A stretch of DNA of 64,000 nt, taken from NCBI RefSeq assembly GCF_900101045.1, contig NZ_FNFN01000002.1, positions 186,001 through 250,000 of the forward strand. Reading direction: 5' to 3'. Below are positions 25,691 through 35,342 of the stretch, piece by piece; position 1 is the first letter of the stretch; each line of letters begins with the position of its first letter. Both the position numbers and the translations under genes were made by a program. This DNA comes from Nocardioides sp. YR527. GTDB lineage: Bacteria; Actinomycetota; Actinomycetes; Propionibacteriales; Nocardioidaceae. The notes beneath the pieces are model-generated. The model had not been told where the DNA came from. It ran no database searches and saw only the letters and a list, made by a program, of their open reading frames with translations.

Positions 25691-26149
25691 GTGCGAGTAT
25701 CTGCCAAGTCCGACTACGCCCTCCGCGCCCTCATCGAGATGGCCGCGCGCGAGGACGGAAAAGCTGTCAGCGCCGAGGAGCTCGGCCGCGCCCAGGAGAT
25801 CCCGCACGGGTTCCTGCAGGCGATCCTCGCCGACCTCCGCAAGGCCGGCGTCGTCATCTCACAGCGCGGCCAGTCCGGCGGCTGGCGCCTGGCCCGCAAG
25901 GCGTCGGACGTGTCCGTCGCCGACGTGATCCGCGCCGTCGACGGTCCGCTGGTCTCGGTCTACGGACTACGTCCCGAGGGCGTCACCTACAACGAGCGCG
26001 CCGACGTCCTCCAGCACGTGTGGATCGCCGCCCGCGACTCGCTGCGCGAGGTCTTCGAGAAGGTCTCGATCGCCGAGCTCGCCTCCCGCGAGCTGCCCGA
26101 CGAGGTCACCACCCGCACCGCGCGCGACGAGGCCTGGCTGCCTCACTGA
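25691..26149 (+). CDS. Rrf2 family regulator without cluster cysteines
   Basis: The GTG at 25691 gives 152 residues starting VRVSAKSDYALRALIEMA, the canonical Rrf2 start (GTG at 25685 would add two). The winged helix covers residues 1-80 with IPHGFLQAILADLRKAGVV as recognition part. The protein has no cysteine, so it cannot bind an Fe-S cluster like IscR or NsrR and resembles CymR, which controls sulfur genes through a partner enzyme. It converges on the sulfate ABC operon, which makes control of sulfur uptake the best guess. Confidence 0.88.
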   Translation: MRVSAKSDYALRALIEMAAREDGKAVSAEELGRAQEIPHGFLQAILADLRKAGVVISQRGQSGGWRLARKASDVSVADVIRAVDGPLVSVYGLRPEGVTYNERADVLQHVWIAARDSLREVFEKVSIAELASRELPDEVTTRTARDEAWLPH

Positions 26150-26194
26150 GCGGTCGGTTCCTCCAGCAAGGCGGTGTCCTGAGCCTGTCGAAGG

Positions 26195-26260
26195 GTATGC
26201 AGCAAAGGGCTCACATCCCCCGCGGAACTCCGCACGGGATGTGAGCCCTTTCCTGCATAC
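26195..26260. terminator. Bidirectional stem-loop between Rrf2 and cysA
   Basis: The outer arm GTATGCAG pairs with CTGCATAC and the inner arm AAGGGCTCACATCCC pairs with GGGATGTGAGCCCTT, giving a hairpin of more than 20 pairs with small internal loops. It lies between two convergent genes and probably ends transcription from both sides. Confidence 0.75.
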
Positions 26261-26279
26261 CTCGACGAAGGAACAGCCC

Positions 26280-27257
26280 CTACGCCGCCGACGAAGGCGC
26301 CGGCATCGTGTAAGCCCCAGGCGTCGGCGTGACGAACACGTTGGCGCCCTCCTCGAGCCGTAGAGCCCGGGCATGCGTACGCGTCAGCTCGGCGGTCACG
26401 ACCTCACCGTCGTCGGTGAGAACCGTGAGGCGTACCTCGAACCCGATCCGCAGGACGCGCGAGACGGTGCCCTCGAGCGAGTGCTCGGAGATCGGGGACG
26501 GGGTCACCTCGACGTCATGGGGCCGGATCAAGGAACCGCCCAGTGTGGTCACGTCGCCGAGGAACGACATCACGAAGTCGTTGGCGGGCTGGTCGTAGAG
26601 CTGCTCGGGCGTGCCGATCTGCTCGATGCCGCCCTGGTTGACAACCACGATCTCGTCGGCGACCTCGAGGGCCTCCTCCTGGTCGTGGGTCACGAAGACG
26701 GTGGTCACGTGCACCTCGTCGTGGAGCCGTCGCAGCCAGTCACGCAGCTCCTTGCGTACCTTCGCGTCCAGGGCCCCGAAGGGCTCGTCGAGCAGCAGCA
26801 CGGACGGCTCGATCGCGAGCGCCCGCGCCAGCGCCATCCGCTGCCGCTGGCCGCCGGAGAGCTGCGAGGGCAGGCGGTTGGCGAACTGCGAGAGGTGGAC
26901 GAGCTCGAGCAGCTCCCCGACCTTCTTGGCGACTTCGGCCTTGGGGCGCTTGCGGATCTCCAGCCCGAAGGCGACGTTCTTGGCGACCGAGAGGTGCTTG
27001 AACGCGGCGTAGTGCTGGAAGACGAAGCCGACGTTGCGCTTCTGGACCGGCAGCGACGTCGCGTCCTTGCCCTCGATCACGACCGACCCGGTGTCGGGCG
27101 TCTCCAGCCCGGCGATGACGCGCAGCAGCGTGGTCTTGCCGCCGCCGGAGGGACCCAGCAGGGCGGTCAGCTGCCCCGTCGGGATGGTCAGGTTGATGTC
27201 CTCCAGTGCGACGAAGTCGCCGTAATTCTTGTTGACACCGCTTACTTCGATGCTCAT
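26280..27257 (-). CDS. cysA: Sulfate/thiosulfate ABC transporter ATP-binding protein
   Basis: The ATG at 27257 gives 325 residues. ABC motifs are complete: Walker A GPSGGGKT, the signature QLSGGQRQR, Walker [14 protein letters not shown] and the VTHDQEEAL switch. The C-terminal part (about 240-325) is a TOBE-like domain, with the IRPHDVEV motif typical of CysA. It powers the CysTW permease and is the last gene of the sbp-cysT-cysW-cysA operon, 14 bases after cysW. A longer open frame upstream runs through cysW and is rejected. Confidence 0.93.
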   Translation of the reverse strand: MSIEVSGVNKNYGDFVALEDINLTIPTGQLTALLGPSGGGKTTLLRVIAGLETPDTGSVVIEGKDATSLPVQKRNVGFVFQHYAAFKHLSVAKNVAFGLEIRKRPKAEVAKKVGELLELVHLSQFANRLPSQLSGGQRQRMALARALAIEPSVLLLDEPFGALDAKVRKELRDWLRRLHDEVHVTTVFVTHDQEEALEVADEIVVVNQGGIEQIGTPEQLYDQPANDFVMSFLGDVTTLGGSLIRPHDVEVTPSPISEHSLEGTVSRVLRIGFEVRLTVLTDDGEVVTAELTRTHARALRLEEGANVFVTPTPGAYTMPAPSSAA

Positions 27258-27271
27258 GGGATGTGGTCCTT

Positions 27272-28114
27272 TCACCGCACGCGCGCACCGCGGGCGCGCA
27301 GCACGAAGACGATGAGGATGCAGATGACCGAGACGCTGGCGAGGAGGAAGGCGACGGCGTACGCGCCCTGCTGGTCGAAGTTGAGGTACTTCTCCTCGAC
27401 CGCGAGGGTGGCGGTGCGGGTCTGACCGAGCACGTTGCCGGAGACGACCTTGACCGCGCCGAACTCGCCCAGCGAGCGAGCCAGGGTGAGCACGACGCCG
27501 TAGATGACGGCCCACTTGATGCCTGGGAGCGTGATCCGCCAGAAGATCTGCCAGCTACCTGCGCCGAGCGACGCGGCGGCCTGCTCCTGCTCGGTGCCGA
27601 TCTCCTCCAGCACCGGGATGACCTCGCGGATCACCAGCGGCAGCGACACGAACGCGGTCGCCATGATGATGCCGGGCGTCGAGAAGATGATCTGGATACC
27701 GGCCGACTCGAGCGTCGGCCCGAACCAGCCGTCGCGGCCGCCGTAGACCAGCACGAGCGCCAGGCCCACGACGATCGGCGAGACCGACAGCGGCAGGTCG
27801 ATCATCGCGCTCAGGAGGCGCTTGCCAGGAAATTCGGTACGCACCAGCAGCAGCGAGATCGTGACGCCGAAGAGCAGGTTGATCAGCGTCGCGACGACCG
27901 CGGCCACGCAGGTCAGCTGGATGGCGTGCATCATCTGCGGGTCGTTGAAGATCTCGGTGAACGCCTCGGTCGTGAACCCGACATCGGGCACGTGGAAGGC
28001 GTTCCAGGCGACCAGGACGACCGGCCACGCCACCAGGAGCCCGAGGTAGCCGATGACGATGACGCGGAGGACGTACGTCAGTGGGGTGCGCGGAGCACGA
28101 CGGGTCTCAGCCAC
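27272..28114 (-). CDS. cysW: Sulfate ABC transporter permease CysW
   Basis: The 280-residue protein has six membrane segments and the ABC-permease EAA loop ([20 protein letters not shown]). Near the C-terminus it has [17 protein letters not shown], the CysW-type version of this loop. It forms a heterodimer with CysT in the cytoplasmic membrane. It overlaps cysT by eight bases and is followed by cysA. Confidence 0.93.
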   Translation of the reverse strand: MAETRRAPRTPLTYVLRVIVIGYLGLLVAWPVVLVAWNAFHVPDVGFTTEAFTEIFNDPQMMHAIQLTCVAAVVATLINLLFGVTISLLLVRTEFPGKRLLSAMIDLPLSVSPIVVGLALVLVYGGRDGWFGPTLESAGIQIIFSTPGIIMATAFVSLPLVIREVIPVLEEIGTEQEQAAASLGAGSWQIFWRITLPGIKWAVIYGVVLTLARSLGEFGAVKVVSGNVLGQTRTATLAVEEKYLNFDQQGAYAVAFLLASVSVICILIVFVLRARGARVR

Positions 28115-28958
28115 GGCGGACCATCCTCCTCTGGACCAGGTCGAGGACGACGATGACGGCCAGCGAGACGGCCAGCAGCATCGCCGCGATTGCGGCCGCG
28201 CCCTCCGGGTTGTCGTTCTCGATCGCGGACAGGATCCGCACCGAGGCGACCTCGGACTTGAACGGCAGGTTGCCCGAGAGCAGGACCAGGGAGCCGTACT
28301 CCCCCATCCCGCGCGCGAAGGAGAGTGCCGCGCCCGCCGCGATGGCCGGGGTCAGCGAGGGCAGGATGATCCGCCAGAACGTGGTGAACCGGGAGGCCCC
28401 CAGAGAGGCCGCGGCCTCTTCCACGTCGGCGTCCAGCTCCTCGAGGACGGGCTGCACCATGCGTACGACGAAGGGCAGCGTCACGAACGCGAGGGCGAGG
28501 TAGACCGACGTCGACGTGTTCGCCCAGTGCAGGCCGAGGGGTGACTCGGCGCCGTAGAGGGAGAGCAGCACGAGGCCGGCGACGATCGTCGGCAGCGCGA
28601 ACGGGATGTCGATGATCACCTCGAGCAGGCCCTTGCCCCAGAACTTGTCACGTACCAGGACCCAGGCGATGACCGTGCCGATGACGACGTTGATCAGGGT
28701 GACCACGATGGCCGCACGGATCGTCAGCAGGATCGCCGACGCGGTCTGCTCGTTGGTGAGCTGGTCGGCGAAGGCGGACCAGCCGCCGCTGGAGGCGGTG
28801 ATGATCACCGCCACCAGCGGGATGAGGACGAGCAGGCTGAACCAGAGCATCGTGATGCCGAGCCCGATGCCGCTGGTTCTTGTCAGAGTGGTGGCCGGCC
28901 GGCTGCGACGTGTCGAACGTGGGGCAGCCGGCCCGGCCGTAGGGATGGTTGTCGTCAT
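28107..28958 (-). CDS. cysT: Sulfate ABC transporter permease CysT
   Basis: The 283-residue protein has six membrane segments and the EAA loop EEAAASLGASRFTTFWRI. The later segment FARGMGEYGSLVLLSGNLP is characteristic of CysT/CysU. It pairs with CysW, whose gene overlaps by eight bases. An N-terminal cytosolic stretch of about 30 residues rich in Thr, Pro and Arg precedes the first membrane segment, common in actinobacterial homologues. Confidence 0.93.
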   Translation of the reverse strand: MTTTIPTAGPAAPRSTRRSRPATTLTRTSGIGLGITMLWFSLLVLIPLVAVIITASSGGWSAFADQLTNEQTASAILLTIRAAIVVTLINVVIGTVIAWVLVRDKFWGKGLLEVIIDIPFALPTIVAGLVLLSLYGAESPLGLHWANTSTSVYLALAFVTLPFVVRMVQPVLEELDADVEEAAASLGASRFTTFWRIILPSLTPAIAAGAALSFARGMGEYGSLVLLSGNLPFKSEVASVRILSAIENDNPEGAAAIAAMLLAVSLAVIVVLDLVQRRMVRRG

Positions 28959-28965
28959 GACCGGA

Positions 28966-30042
28966 CTACTGCGAGGCCTTGCCGGACTTGGCGATGGAGT
29001 CGGTCACGATGCCGAGCTCCTCGCCGTCCTCACCGGTGCCGAACAGCTTCTCCTTGACGCCCGACCAGTCGCGGCCGCCGAAGTCGTTCTCCAGGGTGAG
29101 CAGCTGCTTCGGAGCCGGGAACGGGTCGGCGGGGTCCTTGGCACCCTTGATGTCCTCGGGCTTCAGGCCGATCGCGTCCCAGTCGACGACGCCGGGCTCA
29201 GCGGTGTTGACCGGGCGGAAGCCGGTCAGCGCGAACTGCTTCTGGCCGCCCTGGGGGTCGAGGACGAAGTCGAGCCAGTCCTGGGACGGCGCGGAGGCGT
29301 CCTCGAGGATGGCGCCGGGGTTCTCGATCAGCACGGTGGAGTCCGGGACGATGTAGTCGAAGCCCTCGCCCTGCTGCGCCGCGAGGATCGCCTCGTTCTC
29401 GTACGCGAGCAGCACGTCGCCGGTGCCGCCGAGGAAGGCGGTGGTGGCGTCGCGACCGGAGTTGGTCAGGGTGACGACGTTCTTGAAGAGCTTGTCGAGG
29501 TACGCCTTGCCCTCCGCCTCGGTGCCGCCGTTCTTCACGACGGAGCCCCAGGCGGCCAGCGCGTTCCAGCGCGCGGCGCCGGACGAGGCCGGGTTGGCCG
29601 TGACCACTCCGACGCCCGGCTTGATCAGGTCCTCCCAGCCCTGGATGTTCTTCGGGTTGCCCTCACGGACACCGAGCACGACGATCGAGCTCGACACGAT
29701 GCCCTTGTTGTCGCCGTCGTCCCAGGACGCGTCGACGAGGCCGGCCTTCTCCAGGCGCTGTACGTCGGTGCCGACGGACAGGTGGACGTAGTCGGCCTTC
29801 AGACCCGACTCGACCGCACGGCTCTGGTCGCCCGAGGCGCCGTAGGAGGTCTCGAAGGTGACGCCCTCGCCCTCGGGGGTCTTGTTGAACTCCTTGGCGA
29901 TCGCCTTGTTGGCCGTCTCGGGGACGGCGAAGCCGACGATGGAGATCGACTCCGCGTCGCTGTCGCCGCCGGAGCCACCGCACGCGGTCAAGGTCAGGAT
30001 GCTCGCAGCGGCCAACGCCGCTGCAACCTTGATCTTCTTCAT
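28966..30042 (-). CDS. Sulfate-binding lipoprotein
   Basis: The ATG at 30042, behind GAGGAACC, gives 358 residues with a lipoprotein signal: KKIKVAAALAAAS and lipobox LTAC at Cys21. The mature part is a type II periplasmic-binding protein of the Sbp/CysP kind (SYGASGDQSRAVESGLKADYVHLS, ANPASSGAARWN). It captures sulfate or thiosulfate outside the membrane for CysTWA. It is the first gene of the operon; the GTG at 30054 is less likely because the ribosome site would lie inside the gene. Preference between sulfate and thiosulfate cannot be told. Confidence 0.93.
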   Translation of the reverse strand: MKKIKVAAALAAASILTLTACGGSGGDSDAESISIVGFAVPETANKAIAKEFNKTPEGEGVTFETSYGASGDQSRAVESGLKADYVHLSVGTDVQRLEKAGLVDASWDDGDNKGIVSSSIVVLGVREGNPKNIQGWEDLIKPGVGVVTANPASSGAARWNALAAWGSVVKNGGTEAEGKAYLDKLFKNVVTLTNSGRDATTAFLGGTGDVLLAYENEAILAAQQGEGFDYIVPDSTVLIENPGAILEDASAPSQDWLDFVLDPQGGQKQFALTGFRPVNTAEPGVVDWDAIGLKPEDIKGAKDPADPFPAPKQLLTLENDFGGRDWSGVKEKLFGTGEDGEELGIVTDSIAKSGKASQ

Positions 30043-30169
30043 CTGGTTCCTCACTTCTGCCCTGCCGAGTCAAGGTCGATCGGGTTACGAATGTCGAGGA
30101 GAATACTTGAATTAACCGACTGAATGTGAAAACGCGGGATCGGTCCGATCCTTGGACGGCAACCCGCCC

Positions 30170-30275
30170 GCCGAGGCGTCACTTGGGTCGGTCGAGATGG
30201 CACCTGGGTGACGTCTCGACCGACCTAGGTGACGTCTCGGCCGGCGGGGGTGACGTCTCGGCCGGCAGGGGTCGG
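30170..30275. repeat. 21-bp-period repeat tract downstream of rarD
   Basis: GGTGACGTCTCG occurs at 30207, 30228 and 30249, an exact 21-base period, preceded by a partly inverted GAGGCGTCACTTGGGTCGG segment. A closely similar tract lies at 31258-31352. It ends seven bases before the rarD stop. Confidence 0.7.
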
Positions 30276-30281
30276 CGAGGT

Positions 30282-31199
30282 CTAGACGGTCGTCGAGCTC
30301 GGCGGGGTCACGAGCGTCCGCAGGACCTTGCGGCGGTGGTGAACGGCCTCGGCGCTGAAGATGATCAACGCGATCCAGACGATCGCGAAGCCGGCCCAAC
30401 GGCCGGGAGGCATCGCCTCGTGGGCGATGAAGACACCGACGGCGAACTGCAGGATCGGCGCGAGGTACTGGAGCAGCCCGATCGTCACCATCGGCACCCG
30501 GATGGCGGCCGCGCCGAAGCAGGCCAGCGGCACGACAGTGATGATGCCGAGGCTGATCAGGAGGAGTACGTGCACGACGCCATGCCCGACGAGCGTGCCG
30601 TTGCCGGTGGCCTGGAGAGCGACGATCAGGGCCACCGCGAACGGTGCCGTCACGGCGGTCTCGACGGCCAGCGACTCGAACGGACCCACCCCCGCGCTCT
30701 TCTTCAGCAGCCCGTAGGTGCCGAACGAGAACGCCAGGATCAGGGCGACCCACGGCAGCCGGCCGTAGTCGATGGTGAGCACGATGACGGACACGAACGC
30801 GATCCCGAGCGCCACCCACTGCAGCTTCCGCATCCGCTCGCGCAGGATGATCACGCCCATCAGCATCGTGACCAGCGGGTTGGTGAAGTAGCCCAGGCTC
30901 GTCTCCACGATCCGCCCGTTGTTGACCCCCCAGATGTACGTCACCCAGTTGATCGAGATCACCGCGGCGGCCGCCGTCAGCAGCAAGAGCTTGCGCCGGT
31001 CGCGCAGGATCGCCGCCACCTGCTTGCGGCGTCCCACGATCAGCACCAGCGCCGCCGCGACCACCAGCGACCACAGGATCCGGTGCCCCAGGATCTCCCA
31101 GGCTCCGGCCGGCTCCAGGAGCGGGAAGTAGAGCGGGAACGCACCCCACATCACGTACGCCGCGGCGCCGAACATCACTCCACGCCGCTGCTCACTCAC
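30282..31199 (-). CDS. rarD: RarD/EamA-type drug/metabolite transporter
   Basis: The GTG at 31199 gives 305 residues with ten membrane segments in two EamA halves. The start RRGVMFGAAAYVMWGAFPLYF and the INWVTYIWGVNNGRIVETSLGYFTNP region match RarD-type transporters (named for a chloramphenicol-sensitivity phenotype); the real substrate is not known. It stands alone on the reverse strand, with 21-bp-period repeats on both sides. Confidence 0.88.
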   Translation of the reverse strand: MSEQRRGVMFGAAAYVMWGAFPLYFPLLEPAGAWEILGHRILWSLVVAAALVLIVGRRKQVAAILRDRRKLLLLTAAAAVISINWVTYIWGVNNGRIVETSLGYFTNPLVTMLMGVIILRERMRKLQWVALGIAFVSVIVLTIDYGRLPWVALILAFSFGTYGLLKKSAGVGPFESLAVETAVTAPFAVALIVALQATGNGTLVGHGVVHVLLLISLGIITVVPLACFGAAAIRVPMVTIGLLQYLAPILQFAVGVFIAHEAMPPGRWAGFAIVWIALIIFSAEAVHHRRKVLRTLVTPPSSTTV

Positions 31200-31257
31200 A
31201 GCGTTACGTTACCGCTCCGGGTATGCATTTCTTTACCCGAGGCCGAAGGTCGAGACC

Positions 31258-31352
31258 TGCCGAGGCGTCACTCGCGTCGGCCGAGTTGGCACGTGGGCGC
31301 CAACTCGGCCGACGTACGTGACGTCTCGGCCGACGTAGGTGACGTCTCGGCT
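31258..31352. repeat. 21-bp-period repeat tract downstream of the polyprenyl synthase gene
   Basis: GTGACGTCTCGGC units lie at 31318 and 31339, period 21. Next to them a perfect 11-bp stem (GCCGAGTTGGC at 31280-31290 with its complement at 31299-31309) forms a hairpin. The tract resembles 30170-30275 and begins nine bases after the polyprenyl synthase stop. Confidence 0.7.
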
Positions 31353-31360
31353 GGGTCTGG

Positions 31361-32374
31361 TCAGACGGAGCGGACGGCGACGATGTCGGCGAAGGCCTCG
31401 AGGGCCTTGCGGACGGGGCCTTCGGGGAGTGGCGCGAGGGCGGCCTTGGCCTCCTCGGCACGGGCCTGGACGTAGTCGCGAGCCTCGGCCAGCGCCGGGT
31501 GGGCGCGGAGGAGGGTGACGCACTCGGCCAGGGCCGCGTCGTCGGTGAGGTCGCCGTCGAGCAGCTCGAGGAGACGGGCGTCGCCGGGCTCGTTCGAGCG
31601 GCGGGCGTAGAGGACGGGGAGGGTCGGGACACCTTCGCGCAGGTCGGTGCCCGGGGTCTTGCCGGACTCGTCCGAGGCGATGTCGAGGATGTCGTCGGAG
31701 AGCTGGAAGGCGACGCCGACGATGTCGCCATAGGCGATCAGCGCATCCTGGATCGACTTGTCGGCCCCGGCGAAGAGCGCGCCGTAGAGCGCCGAGGTGG
31801 CGATCAGGACGCCGGTCTTCCCGGCCAGCACCTCGAGGTGGTGGTCGACCGGGTCGACACCCTCGGCGGGCGCGACACCCTCGAGGATCTGGCCTTCGAC
31901 CAGCTTCGCGAAGGTGGCCGCCTGGATGCGTACGGCCTCCGGGCCCAGCTCGGCCGTCAGCGACGAGGAGCGGGCGAAGAGGAAGTCGCCGGTCAGGATG
32001 GCGACGTGGTTGTCGAAGCGGGCGTTGGCGGTGTCCTCACCGCGGCGCAGGAGCGCCTCGTCCATGACGTCGTCGTGGTAGAGCGAGGCCTGGTGGGTGA
32101 GCTCGACGACGCAGGCGGCGGTGATGACCTCGTCGGAGAGCGTGTCCGGGCCGCACTCGGCGGCCAGCAGCACCAGCAACGGCCGGAACCGCTTCCCGCC
32201 GGCCTCCAGCAGATGCGACGCCGCTTCCGTGACGAACGGGGAGCTGCTACGGGCGTAACCCGCCAGCTTCTCCTCCACGATCGCCATCCGAGCGCGCAGC
32301 CGCTGCTCGAGCTCGGGATCGGTGATCGGGAGGGCGAGTTCAGGGGCTCGGTCGGTGGGTGCGCTGGTGCTCAC
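31361..32374 (-). CDS. Polyprenyl diphosphate synthase
   Basis: The 337-residue protein is a trans-isoprenyl diphosphate synthase: GGKRFRP at 59-65, first aspartate motif DDVMD at 101-105 and second DDILD at 227-231. It extends farnesyl or geranylgeranyl diphosphate to a long chain. Its GTG start overlaps the nuoN stop by four bases, so it is the last gene of the nuo operon. Together with the men genes at 52-63 kb this suggests it makes the menaquinone side chain; the chain length cannot be read from sequence by eye. Confidence 0.92.
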   Translation of the reverse strand: MSTSAPTDRAPELALPITDPELEQRLRARMAIVEEKLAGYARSSSPFVTEAASHLLEAGGKRFRPLLVLLAAECGPDTLSDEVITAACVVELTHQASLYHDDVMDEALLRRGEDTANARFDNHVAILTGDFLFARSSSLTAELGPEAVRIQAATFAKLVEGQILEGVAPAEGVDPVDHHLEVLAGKTGVLIATSALYGALFAGADKSIQDALIAYGDIVGVAFQLSDDILDIASDESGKTPGTDLREGVPTLPVLYARRSNEPGDARLLELLDGDLTDDAALAECVTLLRAHPALAEARDYVQARAEEAKAALAPLPEGPVRKALEAFADIVAVRSV

Positions 32375-33927
32375 CCGATGAATCCTCCCGCATCCACCAA
32401 CAGGCTGAGCACAGGGCCCGGAATTACACCCAACAAGACGGTGGCGACAGCGCTCAGTGCGATCACGACGGTGGTGGCGTACGAAGGGGTCACGACCGCG
32501 GCCGCGTCCTCACGCGGGTCGGTGAAGAACATGACCATGATCATGCGCACGTAGAAGAAGATCGCGATGATGCTCGAGCCGATCGCGACCGCGACGACCG
32601 GCCACTGCCCGGCGCCCAGCGCGGCCGCGAAGACGCCCCACTTGCCGATGAACCCGCCGGTCAGCGGCAGCCCGGCCATCGAGAGCAGGAAGACGGCGAA
32701 GGTCGCCGCGACCCACGGGTTGGACCGGCCCAGTCCGGCCCAGCGCTCCAGCGAGCCGACCTCGCCGTTGGGCCCTCGCACCAGGGAGACGATCGCGAAG
32801 GCGCCGAGGGTCGCGAACCCGTAGGCGGTCAGATAGAAGAGCACCGCCTGGGTGGAGCCGAAGGCGTCGGTCTGCACGCCGAGGAGGCCGGTCAGCAGGA
32901 AGCCGGTGTGGGCGACGGCGGAGTAGCCGAGCATCCGCTTCACATCGGTCTGGACCACCGCGAAGGAGGCGCCGAGCAGCATGGTCAGCACCGCGATGAC
33001 GCCGATCGCCGGACGCCAGATGTCACCCTCCGCGCCGAAGGCGACGTAGAAGAGCCGGAGCATCGCGGCGAACGCGGCGATCTTGGTGGCCGCGCTCATC
33101 CACGCGGTGACCGGTGTCGGGGCGCCCTGGTAGACGTCGGGGGTCCAGGAGTGGAACGGCACCGCACCGGTCTTGAAGAGCAGGCCCACGGCCATCAGGC
33201 CGATCCCGAGGAGCAGGAGCGGGCTGGAGCCTTCCTCGGCCGCCACGTCCCCGATCTCCGCCAACGACATCGACCCGGCGAAGCCGTAGACCAGCGCGAG
33301 ACCGTAGAGGAAGATGCCGGAGGAGAACGCGCCGAGCAGGAAGTACTTCAGCGCCGCTTCCTGGGAGAGCAGCCGACGACGCCGCGCCAGCCCGGTCAGC
33401 AGGTAGAGCGGCAGGGACAGCACCTCGAGGGCCACGAAGAGCATCAGCAGGTCGCCGGAGATGCAGAAGAGCATCATCCCGCCGACCGCGAACATCATCA
33501 GCGGGTAGACCTCGGTGTGCTCCAGACCCCGCTGGGAGGCGGTGCGCTCGGCCGGTGTGCCCGGCAGTGCCGCGGCCTGACCGGCGAAGGCGCTCACCCC
33601 GTTGTCGAGACGTCGCTCGGCGAAGAGCGCGACACCGCCGAGCGAGACCAGCAGCACCAGCCCCTGGGAGAAGACCCCCGGGCCGTCGACGATGAGGGCA
33701 CCCTCACCCGTCGAGGCGCCGAGGCTGGACCCGGCGCCGACGGCGACGGTCCCGGCGAGCGCGGCGACCAGACCGGCCAACGCCAGCGACACCTGGGTGT
33801 TGAACCGCGCGGCGCGCGGCGCGAAGGCCTCCACGACGACGCCGGCGCACGCCACGGCCAGCACCAGCAGGACGGGCCAGAGGGTGGCGTACGAAATTCC
33901 GGGGGACTCGAACATCGCGTCACTCAC
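32371..33927 (-). CDS. nuoN: NADH-quinone oxidoreductase subunit N
   Basis: The 518-residue membrane protein has about 14 segments and is one of the three antiporter-like subunits of complex I. Conserved proton-path residues appear in the KTGAVPFHSWTPDVYQGAPTP segment. The GTG at 33927 overlaps the nuoM stop by eight bases; an ATG at 33915 is an alternative. It is followed by a polyprenyl synthase gene with a four-base overlap. Confidence 0.94.
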   Translation of the reverse strand: MSDAMFESPGISYATLWPVLLVLAVACAGVVVEAFAPRAARFNTQVSLALAGLVAALAGTVAVGAGSSLGASTGEGALIVDGPGVFSQGLVLLVSLGGVALFAERRLDNGVSAFAGQAAALPGTPAERTASQRGLEHTEVYPLMMFAVGGMMLFCISGDLLMLFVALEVLSLPLYLLTGLARRRRLLSQEAALKYFLLGAFSSGIFLYGLALVYGFAGSMSLAEIGDVAAEEGSSPLLLLGIGLMAVGLLFKTGAVPFHSWTPDVYQGAPTPVTAWMSAATKIAAFAAMLRLFYVAFGAEGDIWRPAIGVIAVLTMLLGASFAVVQTDVKRMLGYSAVAHTGFLLTGLLGVQTDAFGSTQAVLFYLTAYGFATLGAFAIVSLVRGPNGEVGSLERWAGLGRSNPWVAATFAVFLLSMAGLPLTGGFIGKWGVFAAALGAGQWPVVAVAIGSSIIAIFFYVRMIMVMFFTDPREDAAAVVTPSYATTVVIALSAVATVLLGVIPGPVLSLLVDAGGFIG

Positions 33928-35341
33928 CTGCCTGGATCACATTGACGAGAGGCTCCACGACCGGCGACGCCGCCGAGATCAGCGGTCCGGGGACGAAGCC
34001 GAAGAAGAGAAGGGCGACGAGGAGAGGAGCGACGACGCCGATCTCTCGCCGATCCAGGTCGGAGACCGGTCTGGAGAGCTGAGCGGGTCCGGTGAAGATC
34101 CGCTGGTAGGCCCACAGCACGTAGATCGCGGCGAGCACGATCGCGGTGACCGCGATGACACCGACCAGCCAGTGGTAGTCGAAGGCGCTGATCAGGACCA
34201 GGATCTCGGAGACGAACTGGCTCAGGCCGGGCAGACCGGCGGTCGCCAGACCGGCGATCAGGAACGAGCCGGCGAGCACCGGGGTCGCCTTCTCCAGTCC
34301 CCGCATCGACGAGATCGAGGCGGTGCCCTTGCGGGCGATCAGGAAACCGGCGATCAGGAACATCGCCGCGGTCGCGACACCGTGATTGACCATGTAGAGC
34401 ATCGCCCCGACCAGGCCCTCGCGGGTCGCCGCGAAGATGCCGAGGGTGATCAGCCCGAAGTGCGACAGGGAGGTCAGACCGATCAGGCGGAGCAGGTCGT
34501 CCTGCCCGATCGCCAGCACCGCGCCGTAGACGATCGAGATCAGCGCCAGCACCACCACGACCGGCGTAGCCCAGGCGGACGCCTCCGGCACCAGACCCAG
34601 GCAGAGCCGGATCATGCCGAAGGTGCCGATCTTGTCAAGGACGCACACCAGGAGCACCGAGGTCGGCGTGGTGGCCTGCTCGGTGGTGTCGGCCAGCCAG
34701 GTGTGCACCGGGAACAGCGGCGCCTTGACCGCGAACGCGATGAACATCGCCACGAAGATCCAGCGCTCGGCGTTGGTGCCGATGTCGAGCTGGGCGAGGT
34801 CGCTGATCAGGTAGGACGGCGAACCGGCCTCCGAGGAGACCACGAAGAAGCCGATCAGCGCACCGAGCAGCACCAGCCCGCCGCCGAGCTGGAACATCAG
34901 GAACTTGAGCGCGGCCCGGGCCCGGTTGGGACCGCCGTGCTGGCCGATCATGAAGTACGCCGGGATCAGCGTCGCCTCGAAGGCGATGTAGAAGAGGAAG
35001 AGATCGCCGGCGGTGAAGGTGAGCAGCGCGAAGGCCTCCAGGGCCAGCGCCCAGGCGTACCAGCGCTTGTCGTGGTCCTTGACCGCCGCGACCATCACGA
35101 GCGGCACCAGGACGACGGTCAGCATCACCATCAGCTTGCCGAAGCCGTCCATCTCGAGTGCCCAGTGGACGCCGAGCGGCTCGATCCAGACGAGATCGGT
35201 GTCGGGGGCCGTGAACATCGTGACGATGCCGGCGATCAGGGTGGCGAGCGCGAAGCCGAAAGCCCACGCCTTGGGCCGCGCCGGCATCACCGCGGTGATC
35301 AGCGCACCCGCGAACGGGACGAGGACGAGGATTGTCAGCAA
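33920..35341 (-). CDS. nuoM: NADH-quinone oxidoreductase subunit M
   Basis: The 473-residue protein is a complex I antiporter-like subunit with about 13-14 membrane segments; KAPLFPVHTWLADTTEQATTP carries the conserved lysine. The TTG start at 35341 lies one base after the nuoL stop; it makes the protein slightly shorter than many NuoM (about 500), but upstream sequence belongs to nuoL. It pumps protons coupled to quinone reduction. Confidence 0.93.
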   Translation of the reverse strand: MLTILVLVPFAGALITAVMPARPKAWAFGFALATLIAGIVTMFTAPDTDLVWIEPLGVHWALEMDGFGKLMVMLTVVLVPLVMVAAVKDHDKRWYAWALALEAFALLTFTAGDLFLFYIAFEATLIPAYFMIGQHGGPNRARAALKFLMFQLGGGLVLLGALIGFFVVSSEAGSPSYLISDLAQLDIGTNAERWIFVAMFIAFAVKAPLFPVHTWLADTTEQATTPTSVLLVCVLDKIGTFGMIRLCLGLVPEASAWATPVVVVLALISIVYGAVLAIGQDDLLRLIGLTSLSHFGLITLGIFAATREGLVGAMLYMVNHGVATAAMFLIAGFLIARKGTASISSMRGLEKATPVLAGSFLIAGLATAGLPGLSQFVSEILVLISAFDYHWLVGVIAVTAIVLAAIYVLWAYQRIFTGPAQLSRPVSDLDRREIGVVAPLLVALLFFGFVPGPLISAASPVVEPLVNVIQAGE

Positions 35342-35342
35342 G

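Noticed and set aside
30112..31149. Alternative reverse-strand frame overlapping rarD
   Set aside because: Its composition is a high-GC shadow; the RarD frame has ten clear membrane segments.
30170..31352. CRISPR array at the 21-bp repeats
   Set aside because: Only two or three units, no unique spacers of constant length and no cas genes nearby.
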